Counted from the first letter of the stretch, positions 26,325-36,488 are shown. The stretch: 64,000 nucleotides of DNA from Haemophilus sp. (GCA_019423025.1 JAHZCD010000001.1:1-64000), one strand, 5' to 3'. The notes: generated from the sequence alone by a model not told the origin. Translations and numbers: made by a program.

Positions 26325-29300
26325 ATGACCCAATACAAAACCATCGCCGAATCCAATAATTTTATCGTTTTAGATCAATATAATAAATTTGTGGAAGAGC
26401 CTAATGCCGGTTACCAAACGGAAGGTAGCCTTGAGCGCGAGTTTATTCGCGATTTACGGGCGCAAGGCTATGAGTATTTACAAGAAATCAATGGTCATGA
26501 TGCGTTGATTAAAAACTTACGTGTTCAATTACAACGGTTGAATAATGTGGTTTTCTCCGATGCGGAATGGCGACGTTTTTTAGAAGAATATTTAGATAAA
26601 CCGAGCGATAGTCTAATCGAGAAAACCCGTAAAATTCATGATGACTATATTTATGATTTTGTATTTGATGATGGACACATTCAGAATATTTATCTGCTAG
26701 ATAAGAAAAATCTTGCCAATAACACCCTGCAAGTCGTCAATCAATTTGAGCAAATCGGTAGCTATGACAATCGTTATGATGTGACAATTTTGGTCAATGG
26801 TTTACCGCTTGTGCATATCGAACTGAAAAAACGCGGTGTGGCCATTCGTGAAGCCTTTAATCAAATTCACCGTTACAGCAAAGAAAGTTTCAATAAAGAA
26901 AATTCTCTCTTTAAATATATTCAGATTTTTGTCATTTCCAATGGCACAGATACCCGCTATTTTGCCAACACCACCAAGCGAGATAAAAACAGCTACGACT
27001 TCACAATGAATTGGGCTACGGCAAAAAATACCTTAATTAAAGATTTAAAAGATTTTACAGCGACCTTCTTGCAAAAGCATACCCTGCTTAATGTGTTGGT
27101 CAATTACTGTGTGTTTGATGTTTCCGACACCCTATTGATTATGCGGCCGTATCAAATTGCCGCCACCGAGCGTATTTTATGGAAAATTAAAAGTTCATAT
27201 CAGGCAAAAAATTGGAGCAATAAAGACAGTGGCGGCTACATTTGGCACACCACAGGCTCCGGCAAAACGCTCACCAGCTTTAAAGCCGCACGCCTTGCAA
27301 CGGAATTAGACTTTATTGAAAAAGTATTCTTCGTGGTAGATAGAAAGGATTTGGACTATCAAACCATGAAGGAATACCAACGCTTTTCACCGGATAGCGT
27401 GAATGGTTCGGAAAGTACGGCAGGATTAAAACGCAATATCGAAAAAGATGACAATAAGATCATTGTTACCACAATTCAAAAACTCAACAACCTGATGAAA
27501 TCGGAAGATAAATTACCGATTTACGATAAACAGGTCGTGTTTATCTTTGATGAATGCCATCGTTCTCAATTTGGTGAAGCGCAAAAAAATCTAACGAGAA
27601 AATTCAAAAAATACTATCAATTTGGTTTTACCGGCACGCCTATTTTTCCAACTAATGCATTAGGAGCTGAAACTACAGCGAGTGTTTTTGGCGTTGAACT
27701 CCACTCTTATATTATCACCGATGCGATTCGTGACGAAAAAGTGCTAAAATTTAAAGTAGATTACAATGATGTTCGGCCACAATTTAAGAGTATTGAAACT
27801 GAAAAGAATCTTGAAGAGCTAACAAAACTCGAGAAAAAACAAGCCTTTTTACAACCTAAACGTATTGAGCAAATTGCCCAATATGTTTTAGATAATTTCA
27901 AACAAAAGACCCATCGCTTTAATGCCGGTAATAATGGCTTTAATGCCATGTTTGCAGTAAGTAGCGTGGATGCGGCCAAAGCTTATTATCAAACGTTTAA
28001 ACAGTTACAAAGTGCGGTCAAAAATCCACTTAAAATTGCAACAATCTTTTCATTTGCCGCGAATGAAGAGCAAGATGCGATTGGCGATATTGTTGATGAA
28101 AGTTTTGAAGTGGAGGCGATGAACTCCTCGGCTAAGGAATTTTTAAAATCTGCCATTGATGATTACAACGGCTATTTTGCCACCAATTATGATGTGGATG
28201 CGAAATCGTTCCAAAACTACTATCGTGATCTCGCCAAACGCGTCAAAAACAAAGAAGTGGATTTGTTGATTGTCGTTGGAATGTTTTTAACTGGTTTTGA
28301 TGCCCCAACCTTAAACACGTTATTTGTAGATAAAAACTTACGTTACCATGGTTTGATTCAAGCTTATTCTCGTACAAACCGCATTTACAACAGCACCAAA
28401 AGTTTTGGCAATATCGTCACTTTCCGTGATTTGGAACAAGATACCATTGATGCGATTACCCTTTTCGGTAAATCCAATACACGCAATATCGTATTAGAAA
28501 AAAGTTACCAAGAATATATGGAAGGCTTTACCGATGCGGGTGTGGCCCGTCGTGGGTATTTAGAGGTTATTGCTGAATTGCAAGAACGCTTCCCTGATCC
28601 AGATTTAATTCAAACAGAAAAAGACAAGAAAGACTTTGTAAAATTATTTGGTGAATATTTGCGGGTTGAAAACATTCTGCAAAACTATGATGAGTTCGCT
28701 GCTTTACAAGCATTTCAATCGCTCGATACCAGTGATGCAAAAGCCGTTGAAGCCTTTAAAGAAAAATATTATTTAACGGATGAGGCTTTTACTGAAATGC
28801 AACCTATTGATATGCCAAGCGAACGTAGCATTCAGAATTACCGTTCGACTTACAACGATATTCGGGATTGGCTCCGTCGTCAAAAAGATAGCGAGGAAAA
28901 AGCAAAATCGACCATTGATTGGGACGATGTGGTGTTTGAAGTGGATTTATTAAAATCTCAAGAAATCAATCTAGATTACATCTTAGAATTGATTTTTGAA
29001 CACAACAAAAAAATGAAAAATAAGGCTGAGCTGATTGATGAAATTCGAACCACAATCCGAGCGAGTCTAGGTAATCGAGCCAAAGAAAGTTTGATCGTAG
29101 ATTTTATTAATCAAACGGACTTAGATAGCATTGTCGATAAAGCCGGTATTATTGAATCTTTCTTCCAATTTGCCCAAAAAGAGCAACAGAAAGAAGCTGA
29201 CGAATTAATTAGCAGTGAAGGGCTGAATATTGATGCCGCGAAGCGTTATATTAACGTGTCCTTAAAACGCGGATATGCTAGCGAACAAGGTACGGATTTA

Positions 29301-29420
29301 AATGATGCCCTACCGAAAATGAGTCCGCTTAATCCGCAATATCTCACGAAAAAACAAAGCATTTTCCAAAAGATTGTTGCCTTTGTTGAGAAATTTGTTG
29401 GGATTGGTGGAGAGGTTTAA
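26325..29420 (+). CDS. hsdR: Type I restriction endonuclease subunit HsdR
   Basis: DNA translocase and nuclease subunit, 1031 residues. The N-terminal nuclease domain has the Asp...Glu-x-Lys motif in [18 protein letters not shown]. The helicase motor follows, with Walker [12 protein letters not shown], the DECH box in [10 protein letters not shown] and FTGTP; later [12 protein letters not shown] and the QAYSRTNR arginine motif. The C-terminal helical part should contact HsdM-HsdS. A ribosome site AAGGAA precedes the ATG. No frameshift or stop is visible, so restriction should be active whenever HsdS is made. One uptake signal lies inside (near 28010). Confidence 0.95.
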   Translation: MTQYKTIAESNNFIVLDQYNKFVEEPNAGYQTEGSLEREFIRDLRAQGYEYLQEINGHDALIKNLRVQLQRLNNVVFSDAEWRRFLEEYLDKPSDSLIEKTRKIHDDYIYDFVFDDGHIQNIYLLDKKNLANNTLQVVNQFEQIGSYDNRYDVTILVNGLPLVHIELKKRGVAIREAFNQIHRYSKESFNKENSLFKYIQIFVISNGTDTRYFANTTKRDKNSYDFTMNWATAKNTLIKDLKDFTATFLQKHTLLNVLVNYCVFDVSDTLLIMRPYQIAATERILWKIKSSYQAKNWSNKDSGGYIWHTTGSGKTLTSFKAARLATELDFIEKVFFVVDRKDLDYQTMKEYQRFSPDSVNGSESTAGLKRNIEKDDNKIIVTTIQKLNNLMKSEDKLPIYDKQVVFIFDECHRSQFGEAQKNLTRKFKKYYQFGFTGTPIFPTNALGAETTASVFGVELHSYIITDAIRDEKVLKFKVDYNDVRPQFKSIETEKNLEELTKLEKKQAFLQPKRIEQIAQYVLDNFKQKTHRFNAGNNGFNAMFAVSSVDAAKAYYQTFKQLQSAVKNPLKIATIFSFAANEEQDAIGDIVDESFEVEAMNSSAKEFLKSAIDDYNGYFATNYDVDAKSFQNYYRDLAKRVKNKEVDLLIVVGMFLTGFDAPTLNTLFVDKNLRYHGLIQAYSRTNRIYNSTKSFGNIVTFRDLEQDTIDAITLFGKSNTRNIVLEKSYQEYMEGFTDAGVARRGYLEVIAELQERFPDPDLIQTEKDKKDFVKLFGEYLRVENILQNYDEFAALQAFQSLDTSDAKAVEAFKEKYYLTDEAFTEMQPIDMPSERSIQNYRSTYNDIRDWLRRQKDSEEKAKSTIDWDDVVFEVDLLKSQEINLDYILELIFEHNKKMKNKAELIDEIRTTIRASLGNRAKESLIVDFINQTDLDSIVDKAGIIESFFQFAQKEQQKEADELISSEGLNIDAAKRYINVSLKRGYASEQGTDLNDALPKMSPLNPQYLTKKQSIFQKIVAFVEKFVGIGGEV

Positions 29421-29446
29421 AAAACTTAAACCGACCATATAGAATT

Positions 29447-29478
29447 AAAAAAGGTGCAATCTATTGATTACACCTTTT
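29447..29478. terminator. Bidirectional terminator between hsdR and the ychN-like gene
   Basis: AAAAAGGTG-AATC against GATT-CACCTTTTT with a short loop and A and T runs at both ends. It serves hsdR on the plus strand and the convergent gene on the minus strand. Confidence 0.75.
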
Positions 29479-29501
29479 TATTTTGTCAGTTTTATCAGAA
29501 A

Positions 29502-29858
29502 TTAGAACGTTAAAACTTTATCCGCCCATAATGTCCACTCGGATACATCATCTAGAGTACCAAGGGTCACACCGTCAATTAATTTAGCATCTAATAAACC
29601 ACGTGCTTTTACGCAGCTGGTGCATAATTTAATTTCAGCACCTTGTGCCGCTAAAATATCGATAAGTTGTTGGATATTGAAACCTTCATTTGGGTTTTGC
29701 CCAGCAATACCGCATAAAATCGCATCAGAAAAGCAGAATAATTTGATATTTACATTCTTGCTGTGCTCTTCTTTCATGTTGATGGCGAAACGAACAGCGT
29801 TGAAGGTTTTTTCTCCGCTATATGGGGAATCATTGACGATAAAAAGAATATTTTGCAT
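29502..29858 (-). CDS. DsrE/F-family protein, YchN-like
   Basis: A 118-residue cytoplasmic protein close to E. coli YchN along its full length (for example NIQQLIDILAAQGAEIKLCTSC and WTLWADKVLTF). YchN is a homohexamer of the DsrE fold, a family that includes sulfur carriers such as TusD. Cysteines lie in LFCFSDAILCGIAG and LCTSC, so a thiol or sulfur role is possible but not shown. AAGGAG precedes the ATG. Nothing in the neighbours (purP upstream on the same strand) indicates a pathway. Confidence 0.85.
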   Translation of the reverse strand: MQNILFIVNDSPYSGEKTFNAVRFAINMKEEHSKNVNIKLFCFSDAILCGIAGQNPNEGFNIQQLIDILAAQGAEIKLCTSCVKARGLLDAKLIDGVTLGTLDDVSEWTLWADKVLTF

Positions 29859-29921
29859 AACGTACTCCTTGTTGTAAAAACTGTGATTAAAATAGGAGAA
29901 GAAATATTGCTTCCCCTTTAT

Positions 29922-31229
29922 TTAGCCAACCCAAATGAATTTAGCGATAAATAATAAAGATACAACCCAAACAGGCGCATTTACTTCTTTTATTCTACCT
30001 GTTCCAACTTTCATAACGCAATAACTAATAAAGCCAAATGCGATACCTTCAGTAATTGAATAAGTAAATGGCATCATCGCTGCAGTGATAAAAGCAGGCG
30101 TTGCTTCAGTTAAATCATCCCAGTGTACACGAATAAGACTAGATGCCATTAAAATCCCCACATAGACTAATGCCCCTGCGGTTGCATAAGCTGGCACCAC
30201 ACTAGCAAGTGGCGAGAAGAAAATGGTAAGTAAGAATAAAATACCGACTGTCACCGCCGTTAAACCTGTTCTACCACCGACAGAAACCCCTGCACCACTT
30301 TCAATATAGGTACTAATAGCGGATGTGCCGATATAAGAACCCACTACCGCACTCACACTATCTACATAAAGAGCTTGTTTCATTTTCGGGAAACGACCTT
30401 TCTCATCACTGAAACCTGCTTTATCGGTTACGCCTAATAAGGTGCCTGATGAGTCAAATAAGTTTACTAAAAGGAAAGAGAAAATGATGCCGAGCAAAGC
30501 CGTATCTAAAGCACCAGCAATATCTACTTTCCCCACAACCGCACCTAAGCTTGGTGGCATAGAAACAATGCCGTGGAAAGTCACTTGATCATCAATAAAA
30601 AGGGCTAAACCAGTGACTACTGCGATAGAAATTAAAACACCAGAGAAAATATTACGTGCAGCTAAAACTACGATAATAAAGAAACCTAATACGCCAAGCA
30701 GTATTTTAGGATCATGTAAATTGCCTAATGCCACTAAGGTTGCAGGATTCGCTACAACCAATCCCATATTTTTAAAGCCAATTAACGCAATAAAAAAGCC
30801 GATACCCGCACCAATTCCCACGCGCAATGAAAGCGGAATGGAAGCCATTAACCAATAACGGATTTGGAATAAGGTAAGAACAAATAAACCAATTGAGCCC
30901 CAGAAAATGGTGCCCATGCCCACTTCCCAAGAATAACCGAGCTTACCAACGACTACATAAGCAAAGAACGCATTGAGTCCCATCGCAGGCGCAAGGGCGA
31001 TAGGTAAATTACTGAATAACCCCATCGCAATGGTACCAAGTGCAGCAATTAAACAAGTGGTCACAAAAACAACTTGCTTATCCATTCCCGCATCACCTAA
31101 TACGGATGGGTTCACAAACACGATGTACACCATGGTAAAGAAGGTGGTAATACCGGCAATAATTTCGGTTTTGGTCGTACTGCCCTTTTCTTTAATGGAA
31201 AAAAGGCGTTCAAGTAAAGATTGTTGCAT
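29922..31229 (-). CDS. purP: Purine permease, PurP/AzgA type
   Basis: Inner-membrane nucleobase:proton symporter of the AzgA-like NCS2 subfamily, 435 residues with about 12-13 membrane segments. The start region with GSTTKTEIIAGITTFFTMVYIVFVNP, the substrate-site motif ALAPAMGLNAFF and the second motif IESGAGVSVGGRTGLT are family hallmarks. The sequence is nearer to E. coli PurP (adenine) than to the guanine/hypoxanthine carriers as far as I can recall; the exact purine needs testing. The ribosome site AAGGGG is good. Only 20 bases separate it from usg, so both may share a message. Confidence 0.87.
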   Translation of the reverse strand: MQQSLLERLFSIKEKGSTTKTEIIAGITTFFTMVYIVFVNPSVLGDAGMDKQVVFVTTCLIAALGTIAMGLFSNLPIALAPAMGLNAFFAYVVVGKLGYSWEVGMGTIFWGSIGLFVLTLFQIRYWLMASIPLSLRVGIGAGIGFFIALIGFKNMGLVVANPATLVALGNLHDPKILLGVLGFFIIVVLAARNIFSGVLISIAVVTGLALFIDDQVTFHGIVSMPPSLGAVVGKVDIAGALDTALLGIIFSFLLVNLFDSSGTLLGVTDKAGFSDEKGRFPKMKQALYVDSVSAVVGSYIGTSAISTYIESGAGVSVGGRTGLTAVTVGILFLLTIFFSPLASVVPAYATAGALVYVGILMASSLIRVHWDDLTEATPAFITAAMMPFTYSITEGIAFGFISYCVMKVGTGRIKEVNAPVWVVSLLFIAKFIWVG

Positions 31230-31249
31230 TGTCTTCCCCTTAACTTAAA

Positions 31250-32203
31250 TTAATAACCTTGGTGATAAATCGACTCAAGTAATTTCACACCTAACAAGGC
31301 AATATTGAAACGTTGTTCATCAGCTACCGTCCAAAATTCGATACCATTTTCAACCGCACTTTGTTGGCTGATATGTAATTTCACGCTTTCTTCACCATTT
31401 TCGTTTTCACCGTTAATCACAGGTGTAATAAGGCTATCGTGTAATTCAACCAATTCGCTTTGTTGTGGCTGGTAATCAAATTCATAATCTGAAAGTGCGG
31501 TCACTTTTTGTGCCATTCCGTAGAAGACAGGCACTTGAATTTGATGGAAAATTACATTGTCTAACTGCGGGAAGATTTTTTGTAATTGCAGATTTAAATT
31601 AGCCGCTTGTTGTGGAAACACATCAAAGGCAAAACGAGTTTCACCTTCTTCTAATGGCATACCATTCAGTAAACGAGCGGTTTGTCCAGCAAGTTTATTC
31701 ACGGTTTCACCATCTGTATAAGAAGCTGGTAAAAGTGACGTTGCAAAGACTTGAGTTAAATTTGTTTGTTGAACGATTGGTAATAGAGATAAAGCTAATT
31801 GACTCACTTGTGGATCGGGTAAACTCACAATGTTACGTTGTCTTAACTCAGTCAGATTTTCTTCATTGATTGTAGGGACCACAACAGGAACATCAGACAA
31901 TGCTGAGCAAATTCCTTTTAAATCAATCACCACACAACCACTTTCTGCTGCTTGTGCTAATAAAGGGGCTTGGTCAATTTGACCTGCGAAGAAAAGATAA
32001 TTGACGCTATCCCACTCAATCTCATCAGTGGCTAATTGAGCAACGGCTTTATTGCGAAAACGCACCGCTTGCTCTTCTTCAAAAGGATAAATTTCTACAA
32101 TCGAAACCTTGCCTATATCTAGCTCACTTTGTTCAAGGGCTTCGGCAATTTTTTCACATAGATCAAATTCTGCTGCAATAGCAATATTTAGGCTTGCGTC
32201 CAT
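31250..32203 (-). CDS. usg: USG-1 protein, aspartate-semialdehyde dehydrogenase homologue
   Basis: About 317 residues. Related to aspartate-semialdehyde dehydrogenase but of the USG-1 branch, whose function is unknown. The usual GATGAVG dinucleotide loop is replaced by AIAAEFD and the catalytic cysteine region is not preserved; LAGQTARLLNG, QVPVFYGMAQ and FWTVADEQRFN match E. coli Usg. So dehydrogenase activity is unlikely. ATG 32203 is chosen because GGAGAG lies just before; an in-frame upstream start at 32239 has no ribosome site. Confidence 0.85.
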   Translation of the reverse strand: MDASLNIAIAAEFDLCEKIAEALEQSELDIGKVSIVEIYPFEEEQAVRFRNKAVAQLATDEIEWDSVNYLFFAGQIDQAPLLAQAAESGCVVIDLKGICSALSDVPVVVPTINEENLTELRQRNIVSLPDPQVSQLALSLLPIVQQTNLTQVFATSLLPASYTDGETVNKLAGQTARLLNGMPLEEGETRFAFDVFPQQAANLNLQLQKIFPQLDNVIFHQIQVPVFYGMAQKVTALSDYEFDYQPQQSELVELHDSLITPVINGENENGEESVKLHISQQSAVENGIEFWTVADEQRFNIALLGVKLLESIYHQGY

Positions 32204-32278
32204 TTTTCTCTCCGCTGTAAAATATTTTAAACGATTCATTCTACAGAAAAAAGACGCATAAATACATAAGGAAATCAG

Positions 32279-32758
32279 ATGACACCGGCAATTGATTTAT
32301 TAAAGAAAAATAAAATTCCTTTTACTCTCCATACTTACGATCACGACCCTAACAATACGCATTTTGGCGATGAAGCCGCTGAAAAACTTGGGCTTGATCC
32401 GAACCAATCCTTTAAAACACTTTTAGTCGCTGAAAATGGTGATCAGAAAAAATTAGCGTGTTTTGTGCTTTCCACGGCAAATATGTTAAGTTTAAAGAAA
32501 GCGGCAAAATCAATTGGTGTAAAAAAAGTTGAAATGGCCGATAAAGATGCGGCACAAAAAAGCACGGGATATTTAGTCGGTGGCATTAGCCCATTAGGTC
32601 AAAAGAAACGGGTAAAAACTGTGATAAATTCGACCGCACTTGAGTTTGATACGATTTTTGTTTCAGGTGGAAAACGTGGATTAAGCGTCGAATTAGCGCC
32701 TCAAGATTTGGCTAAATTACTGAATGCCGAATTTGTCGATATTATTGACGAAGAATAG
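32279..32758 (+). CDS. ybaK: Cys-tRNA(Pro)/Cys-tRNA(Cys) deacylase YbaK
   Basis: A 159-residue trans-editing enzyme that hydrolyses cysteine wrongly attached to tRNA-Pro. It corresponds to the structurally known H. influenzae YbaK, with the conserved Lys in NQSFKTLLV and the [14 protein letters not shown] segment around the substrate pocket. AAGGAA precedes the ATG. It is divergent from usg and convergent with fabA, and shares a terminator with the latter. Confidence 0.95.
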   Translation: MTPAIDLLKKNKIPFTLHTYDHDPNNTHFGDEAAEKLGLDPNQSFKTLLVAENGDQKKLACFVLSTANMLSLKKAAKSIGVKKVEMADKDAAQKSTGYLVGGISPLGQKKRVKTVINSTALEFDTIFVSGGKRGLSVELAPQDLAKLLNAEFVDIIDEE

Positions 32759-32765
32759 AAAAAGA

Positions 32766-32796
32766 AAAGCCCGAATGAATCGGGCTATTATTTTTA
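32766..32796. terminator. Bidirectional terminator between ybaK and fabA
   Basis: AGCCCGA (32768-32774) and TCGGGCT (32780-32786) with a five-base loop; a T-rich run follows on both strands (ATTATTTTT on plus, TTTCTTTTT on minus). Confidence 0.8.
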
Positions 32797-32818
32797 TATG
32801 ATGTTGTGTTTATTTGAA

Positions 32819-33352
32819 TTAGAAACTTGATGTATCTTGGAATAAGCCAACTTTTAAATCGGTTGCAGTGTAGATAACACGACCATCTACTTCCACTTCA
32901 CCATCAGCCATTCCCATTACTAATTTGCGATTAATTACGCGTTTCATATTGATACGGTAAACCACTTTTTTCGCGGTTGGTAAGATTTGTCCGGTAAATT
33001 TCACTTCACCTACGCCTAATGCACGGCCTTTACCTTTACCGCCTACCCAGCCAAGGAAGAAACCCACTAATTGCCACATCGCATCTAAGCCTAAGCAACC
33101 AGGCATAACGGGGTCACCAATAAAGTGACAACCGAAAAACGGTAAATCTGGATGAATATCTAATTCCGCTTCAATATACCCTTTACCAAACGCACCGCCA
33201 TCTTCGGTCATTTTTACAATGCGATCCATCATCAACATGGTTGGTGCTGGAAGTTGCGGGCCTTCTTTACCAAATAATTCACCACGACCAGAAGCTAATA
33301 AATCTTCATAAGTGTAGCTGCTTTTGATGTTGGGTGTACAGGTGTTTTCCAT
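32819..33352 (-). CDS. fabA: 3-hydroxydecanoyl-ACP dehydratase/isomerase FabA
   Basis: Introduces the cis double bond in unsaturated fatty acid synthesis by dehydrating and isomerising the ten-carbon intermediate. The 177-residue product has the catalytic His76 in [12 protein letters not shown] and Asp90 in [10 protein letters not shown], matching E. coli His70 and Asp84. It is monocistronic, with its own promoter and a FadR-like site upstream (33454-33470), and it lies next to lonH as in E. coli. Confidence 0.96.
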   Translation of the reverse strand: MENTCTPNIKSSYTYEDLLASGRGELFGKEGPQLPAPTMLMMDRIVKMTEDGGAFGKGYIEAELDIHPDLPFFGCHFIGDPVMPGCLGLDAMWQLVGFFLGWVGGKGKGRALGVGEVKFTGQILPTAKKVVYRINMKRVINRKLVMGMADGEVEVDGRVIYTATDLKVGLFQDTSSF

Positions 33353-33404
33353 TTTTTATTTCCTTGTATATATAGTTTTGCTTGGTTACAAACAATAAGT
33401 GCAG

Positions 33405-33433
33405 ATTCTATGGGGATTTATAAGAAATGTAAA
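33405..33433 (-). promoter_or_regulatory. fabA promoter
   Basis: On the minus strand -35 TTTACA (33428-33433), a 17-base spacer and -10 TAGAAT (33405-33410). The predicted start near 33398 leaves a leader of about 45 bases. Confidence 0.65.
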
Positions 33434-33453
33434 CAGCGAACACTTGTTAGCTC

Positions 33454-33470
33454 AACTTGTCGGATCAGTC
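33454..33470 (-). promoter_or_regulatory. FadR-like operator upstream of fabA
   Basis: On the minus strand GACTGATCCGACAAGTT. Compared with the FadR core CTGGTCNGACCAG it has two changes, and its centre CNGAC is intact. In E. coli FadR activates fabA from a site near -40; here the centre is about -64 from the predicted start, so the promoter or the site assignment may be slightly off. Confidence 0.55.
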
Positions 33471-33483
33471 AGTAAAATTCACA

Positions 33484-33513
33484 TAAAAGAAAAGCGAACT
33501 CAAGGTTCGCTTT
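33484..33513 (-). terminator. Terminator after lonH
   Basis: AAAGCGAA (33491-33498) and TTCGCTTT (33506-33513); on the minus strand TTCTTTTATG follows. It isolates fabA from lonH. Confidence 0.75.
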
Positions 33514-33520
33514 AAAGAAA

Positions 33521-35323
33521 TTAAGATTTAAAGAAATCTAACCAGTTTTTTTTCGGCGTTTCCGAACGAAAAGCAATTCGATTTTGAATTAAACGTGCAA
33601 TAGGCTCTTTGCCCTTCGCATATTCTTCTTTCTCTTCCAATAAATCGCGGTCAAATAGGATTTTGGCTGTTTGATAAATATCCTCGACTTGATAGATAAA
33701 GAACTGCTCATTTTTCACCGCCTCAACCACTTCGTCAGATAAGCTTAGTTGTTGAATCGTCGTCGCAGGAATAATCACCCCTTGTTTACCCGTCAAACCA
33801 CGACGTTGGCAAATGGTGAAAAAGCCTTCAATTTTATCATTCACTCCGCCTACCGCATGCACCAAACCAAATTGGTCAATGGTACCCGTAATCGCAATAT
33901 TTTGTGGCAATGGCAAATCAGATAACGCGCTGACTAATACGGAGAAAATAGCTAGAGACGCACTGTCACCATCAATTTCACCATAAGACTGCTCAAATAC
34001 TAAAGAAGCAGAAAATGGCAACTGTGATGGCAACTCTAAGATACTTGCCAAGCATGCTTCAGAAATCATCATACCTTTCCCGTGGAGGTTGCCCGCTAAT
34101 TCGTTTTTACGCTCCACATCCACGACTTCACCATCACCAAACTGCACTAAACAGCTGATGCGAGAAGGTTCACCAAAACAAACCGGTGTGCCTGGATATT
34201 CAATCACAGACAAGCCATTAATCTGCCCAACAATTTCACCGTTGGTTTCTACATAAATTTGTTCGTTGAGAATATCTGCATAAGTACGTTCACGTAAAAA
34301 ACCATGCTGTTCATTTTTTTGTTTAAAAGCTTGCTCAAAATCAACCGCACTTAAGGTTTGTTTTTGTGACAACGTCGCAGCATTGAGTAACATTTCCGTT
34401 GTTTTTAACGGGGAAATGTTAATTAAAAAGCGGTCTTCACTCTCACGCACCAATAACTGATAGAGTTTATTCAATGCAGTTAAATCTAAATCAAGTTCAT
34501 ATTTTGAGGCTAATGCCAACACATAATTAGCCCAATTTTCTTGTGCTTTAGGTTGGGCAACAGAATAGTAGCTTTCAATTTCTGCATAATCAGCCAAGCT
34601 GTAAAGATCTTCTTCTAACTCACCTAAGGTCGCAATTTCAGTGCGATTGCCTAAAATCACCACTTTTAAATTAAGTGGATAACTTGGAATATCACAAGGC
34701 AAGGTTTTAAATGGATGAGCTGAATACCAATCAAAAGTTTGCGTTTGTAAAATATGTTTTAAGCGTTGCCATAAATCAAATTGGCTTAGCATCGTTGCTG
34801 CGCTTAAAATCAAAACGCCCCCATTGGCTTGATGCACTAAACCTGGTGTAAGCAAAATATCTTGCGAACTTGGATGAACGCGTACACTACCAAAAAGACT
34901 AAATTGATCAGCGTGTAATGCCTTCAACACATCACCTTGTGCGGCAAAATTATCTGCTGGTGATTGAGCTGGCTCGGTATAAATACGAGGGAAAGAAAAA
35001 GAATCCCCCTGCTCAACGACATAATTCACCCCAAAAACTGACCGCTCTTTTGGCTGTTCTTGACGAATAAGTTCTGCTAATAAATCTGCATATTCTGCTT
35101 GATCATCGGCTTTTAAAACCAGCAAAGAACGACGAGGTTGTTTTAAGAATAAAGAAATCGCTTTTGTGGCATGTTTTTGTAATGACCAAAAATCAGCCTT
35201 TTCAGCTGAAAGTTCAGTAATCGATAATTCTGGTTGTAAGGCTTGCCAATTTAAGGCTTGTTCCGAAGATGTAGAAGTCACGACATATCTCGCTTTAATT
35301 AAATTGGCGGTATTATCGCACAC
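33521..35323 (-). CDS. lonH: Lon-like ATP-independent-type protease, LonH/YcbZ
   Basis: Up to 600 residues. The C-terminal domain is a Lon-type protease with the Ser-Lys dyad: Ser454 in GDSASLA and Lys497 in GGVNDKIEGF, 43 apart as in true Lon. The N-terminal part lacks a clear Walker A motif, so ATP dependence is doubtful; this is the YcbZ/LonH branch. Start is uncertain: GTG 35323 gives the longest form, GTG 35281 gives 586 residues, the E. coli length as I recall it. Both have weak ribosome sites. Gene order fabA-lonH-matP matches E. coli, with matP divergent. Confidence 0.85.
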   Translation of the reverse strand: MCDNTANLIKARYVVTSTSSEQALNWQALQPELSITELSAEKADFWSLQKHATKAISLFLKQPRRSLLVLKADDQAEYADLLAELIRQEQPKERSVFGVNYVVEQGDSFSFPRIYTEPAQSPADNFAAQGDVLKALHADQFSLFGSVRVHPSSQDILLTPGLVHQANGGVLILSAATMLSQFDLWQRLKHILQTQTFDWYSAHPFKTLPCDIPSYPLNLKVVILGNRTEIATLGELEEDLYSLADYAEIESYYSVAQPKAQENWANYVLALASKYELDLDLTALNKLYQLLVRESEDRFLINISPLKTTEMLLNAATLSQKQTLSAVDFEQAFKQKNEQHGFLRERTYADILNEQIYVETNGEIVGQINGLSVIEYPGTPVCFGEPSRISCLVQFGDGEVVDVERKNELAGNLHGKGMMISEACLASILELPSQLPFSASLVFEQSYGEIDGDSASLAIFSVLVSALSDLPLPQNIAITGTIDQFGLVHAVGGVNDKIEGFFTICQRRGLTGKQGVIIPATTIQQLSLSDEVVEAVKNEQFFIYQVEDIYQTAKILFDRDLLEEKEEYAKGKEPIARLIQNRIAFRSETPKKNWLDFFKS

Positions 35324-35425
35324 TTCACCCTGAGTGAAAATCCGTTATAAAAATCTACTGGAAAAATTTATTTAAACAGCGTATATTTATGAGGTTACCA
35401 CGTCACTAAAAAGTATAATAAAACG

Positions 35426-35875
35426 ATGAAATATCAAAAATTAGAAAACCAAGAAGCAAACTGGAAATGGATTTATCTCATTCGCAAACATCGCGAAGGG
35501 GAAAAAATTACCCGTTACGAAGAAAAAAGCTTAGAAGAAAGCAAAGTTCAAGAATTAATAGAATGTCAGAATTATCCTGAAAAAATCGAAGAGTGGATTA
35601 AAAATCACCTTTCTCTTGATTTACCTATTAAGCTTGATCAGGCTATTCGTGCAAGACGTAAACGCTTTTTTAATGCAGAGAAACAATCAACGAAGAAAAA
35701 ATCCATTGATTTAGAATATGGCGTTTGGCTTCGTTTGTCTAAATATTCACGAAAAATGAAAATGACGCTTTCTGAAACCATCACCTATATGATTGATGAA
35801 CGTGAAAGCAAAGCGTTATATGAAAGTCAAATGACGGCAATGAAAGCCGGTTTGAAAAACTTGCTCAATAAATAA
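35426..35875 (+). CDS. matP: MatP, Ter macrodomain organiser
   Basis: DNA-binding protein of 149 residues that binds matS sites and organises the replication-terminus region of the chromosome. The N-terminal helical domain (KLENQEANWKWIYLIRKHREGE), a basic hinge (RRKRFFNAEKQ) and the C-terminal ribbon-helix-helix (SIDLEYGVWLRLSKYSRKMKMTLSETITYMI) agree in order and length with E. coli MatP. It is divergent from lonH. The gene does not by itself show that this window lies near the terminus. Confidence 0.93.
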   Translation: MKYQKLENQEANWKWIYLIRKHREGEKITRYEEKSLEESKVQELIECQNYPEKIEEWIKNHLSLDLPIKLDQAIRARRKRFFNAEKQSTKKKSIDLEYGVWLRLSKYSRKMKMTLSETITYMIDERESKALYESQMTAMKAGLKNLLNK

Positions 35876-35881
35876 GATGAA

Positions 35882-35911
35882 AAAAAGCCAAGACCGAAAT
35901 CTTGGCTTTTG
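35882..35911. terminator. Bidirectional terminator between matP and cspD
   Basis: AAAAGCCAAGA and TCTTGGCTTTT with a six-base loop; on the minus strand TTTTTTT follows, on the plus strand a short T-run. Confidence 0.8.
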
Positions 35912-35955
35912 ATTATGCTAAATAGAGAAGATTTTGAAACGTTTTAGCGTTTCGC

Positions 35956-36165
35956 CTATTCCGCAATCGGAATAATTTTTGTGGCGTGAGATCCTTTGTC
36001 GCCGTGAATCACTTCAAATTGCACACGTTGACCTGCTTTTAATGAACGGTAACCATCCATTTCAATCGCTGAATAATGTGCAAAAATGTCTGTATCCACG
36101 CCTTCTGCAGAAATAAACCCAAATCCTTTTGCGTTGTTAAACCATTTTACTACACCAATTTCCAT
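35956..36165 (-). CDS. cspD: Cold-shock-domain protein CspD
   Basis: A 69-residue single OB-fold nucleic-acid-binding protein. RNP1 (KGFGFI) and RNP2 (DIFAHYS) are intact. The sequence is of the CspD type (start MEIGVVKWFNNAKGFGFI, IEMDGYRSLKAGQRV), which in E. coli is induced in stationary phase and inhibits DNA replication, rather than a true cold-induced CspA. AGGTCTAC precedes the ATG, a weak ribosome site. About 145 bases separate it from yoaH. Confidence 0.92.
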   Translation of the reverse strand: MEIGVVKWFNNAKGFGFISAEGVDTDIFAHYSAIEMDGYRSLKAGQRVQFEVIHGDKGSHATKIIPIAE

Positions 36166-36311
36166 AGTAGACCTCTATAGGCTTCGCCCTTAATACTTAA
36201 AAACAATAAGACTCATGCCTTATCACCTCAATTGGAAATATATTCAAACATTTTATTTTTTTATGCAACAATGAAACTTTAAAAATGATACATTGATCAC
36301 AAAATTTTTAC

Positions 36312-36476
36312 TTATTTATTATCAGAAGTCTCTTTCTCATCTTTTTGATGAATTTCACGTAATGCTTTTGCCACAATTTGAATTGCTTCACCGCTACTAA
36401 TTCCTTGTGCCATTAATTCCTGAATTTGTTCTACTGCTTTTTGTTGTTGTTCATGGGTTAAATTAATATCTAACAT
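36312..36476 (-). CDS. yoaH: Small UPF0181 protein YoaH
   Basis: A 54-residue protein of unknown function. It starts at ATG 36476 with AGAAG a few bases before, and ends at TAA 36314-36312. The segment with [20 protein letters not shown] followed by [16 protein letters not shown] matches the E. coli YoaH family almost residue for residue. The rest is charged ([12 protein letters not shown]). It begins 12 bases after truC on the same strand and so is probably the third gene of yqcC-truC-yoaH; E. coli has yoaH elsewhere. Confidence 0.9.
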   Translation of the reverse strand: MLDINLTHEQQQKAVEQIQELMAQGISSGEAIQIVAKALREIHQKDEKETSDNK

Positions 36477-36488
36477 AATTTCTTCTCG

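Noticed and set aside
31230..31249. Purine riboswitch in front of purP
   Set aside because: Only 20 bases separate purP from usg, too few for the aptamer.
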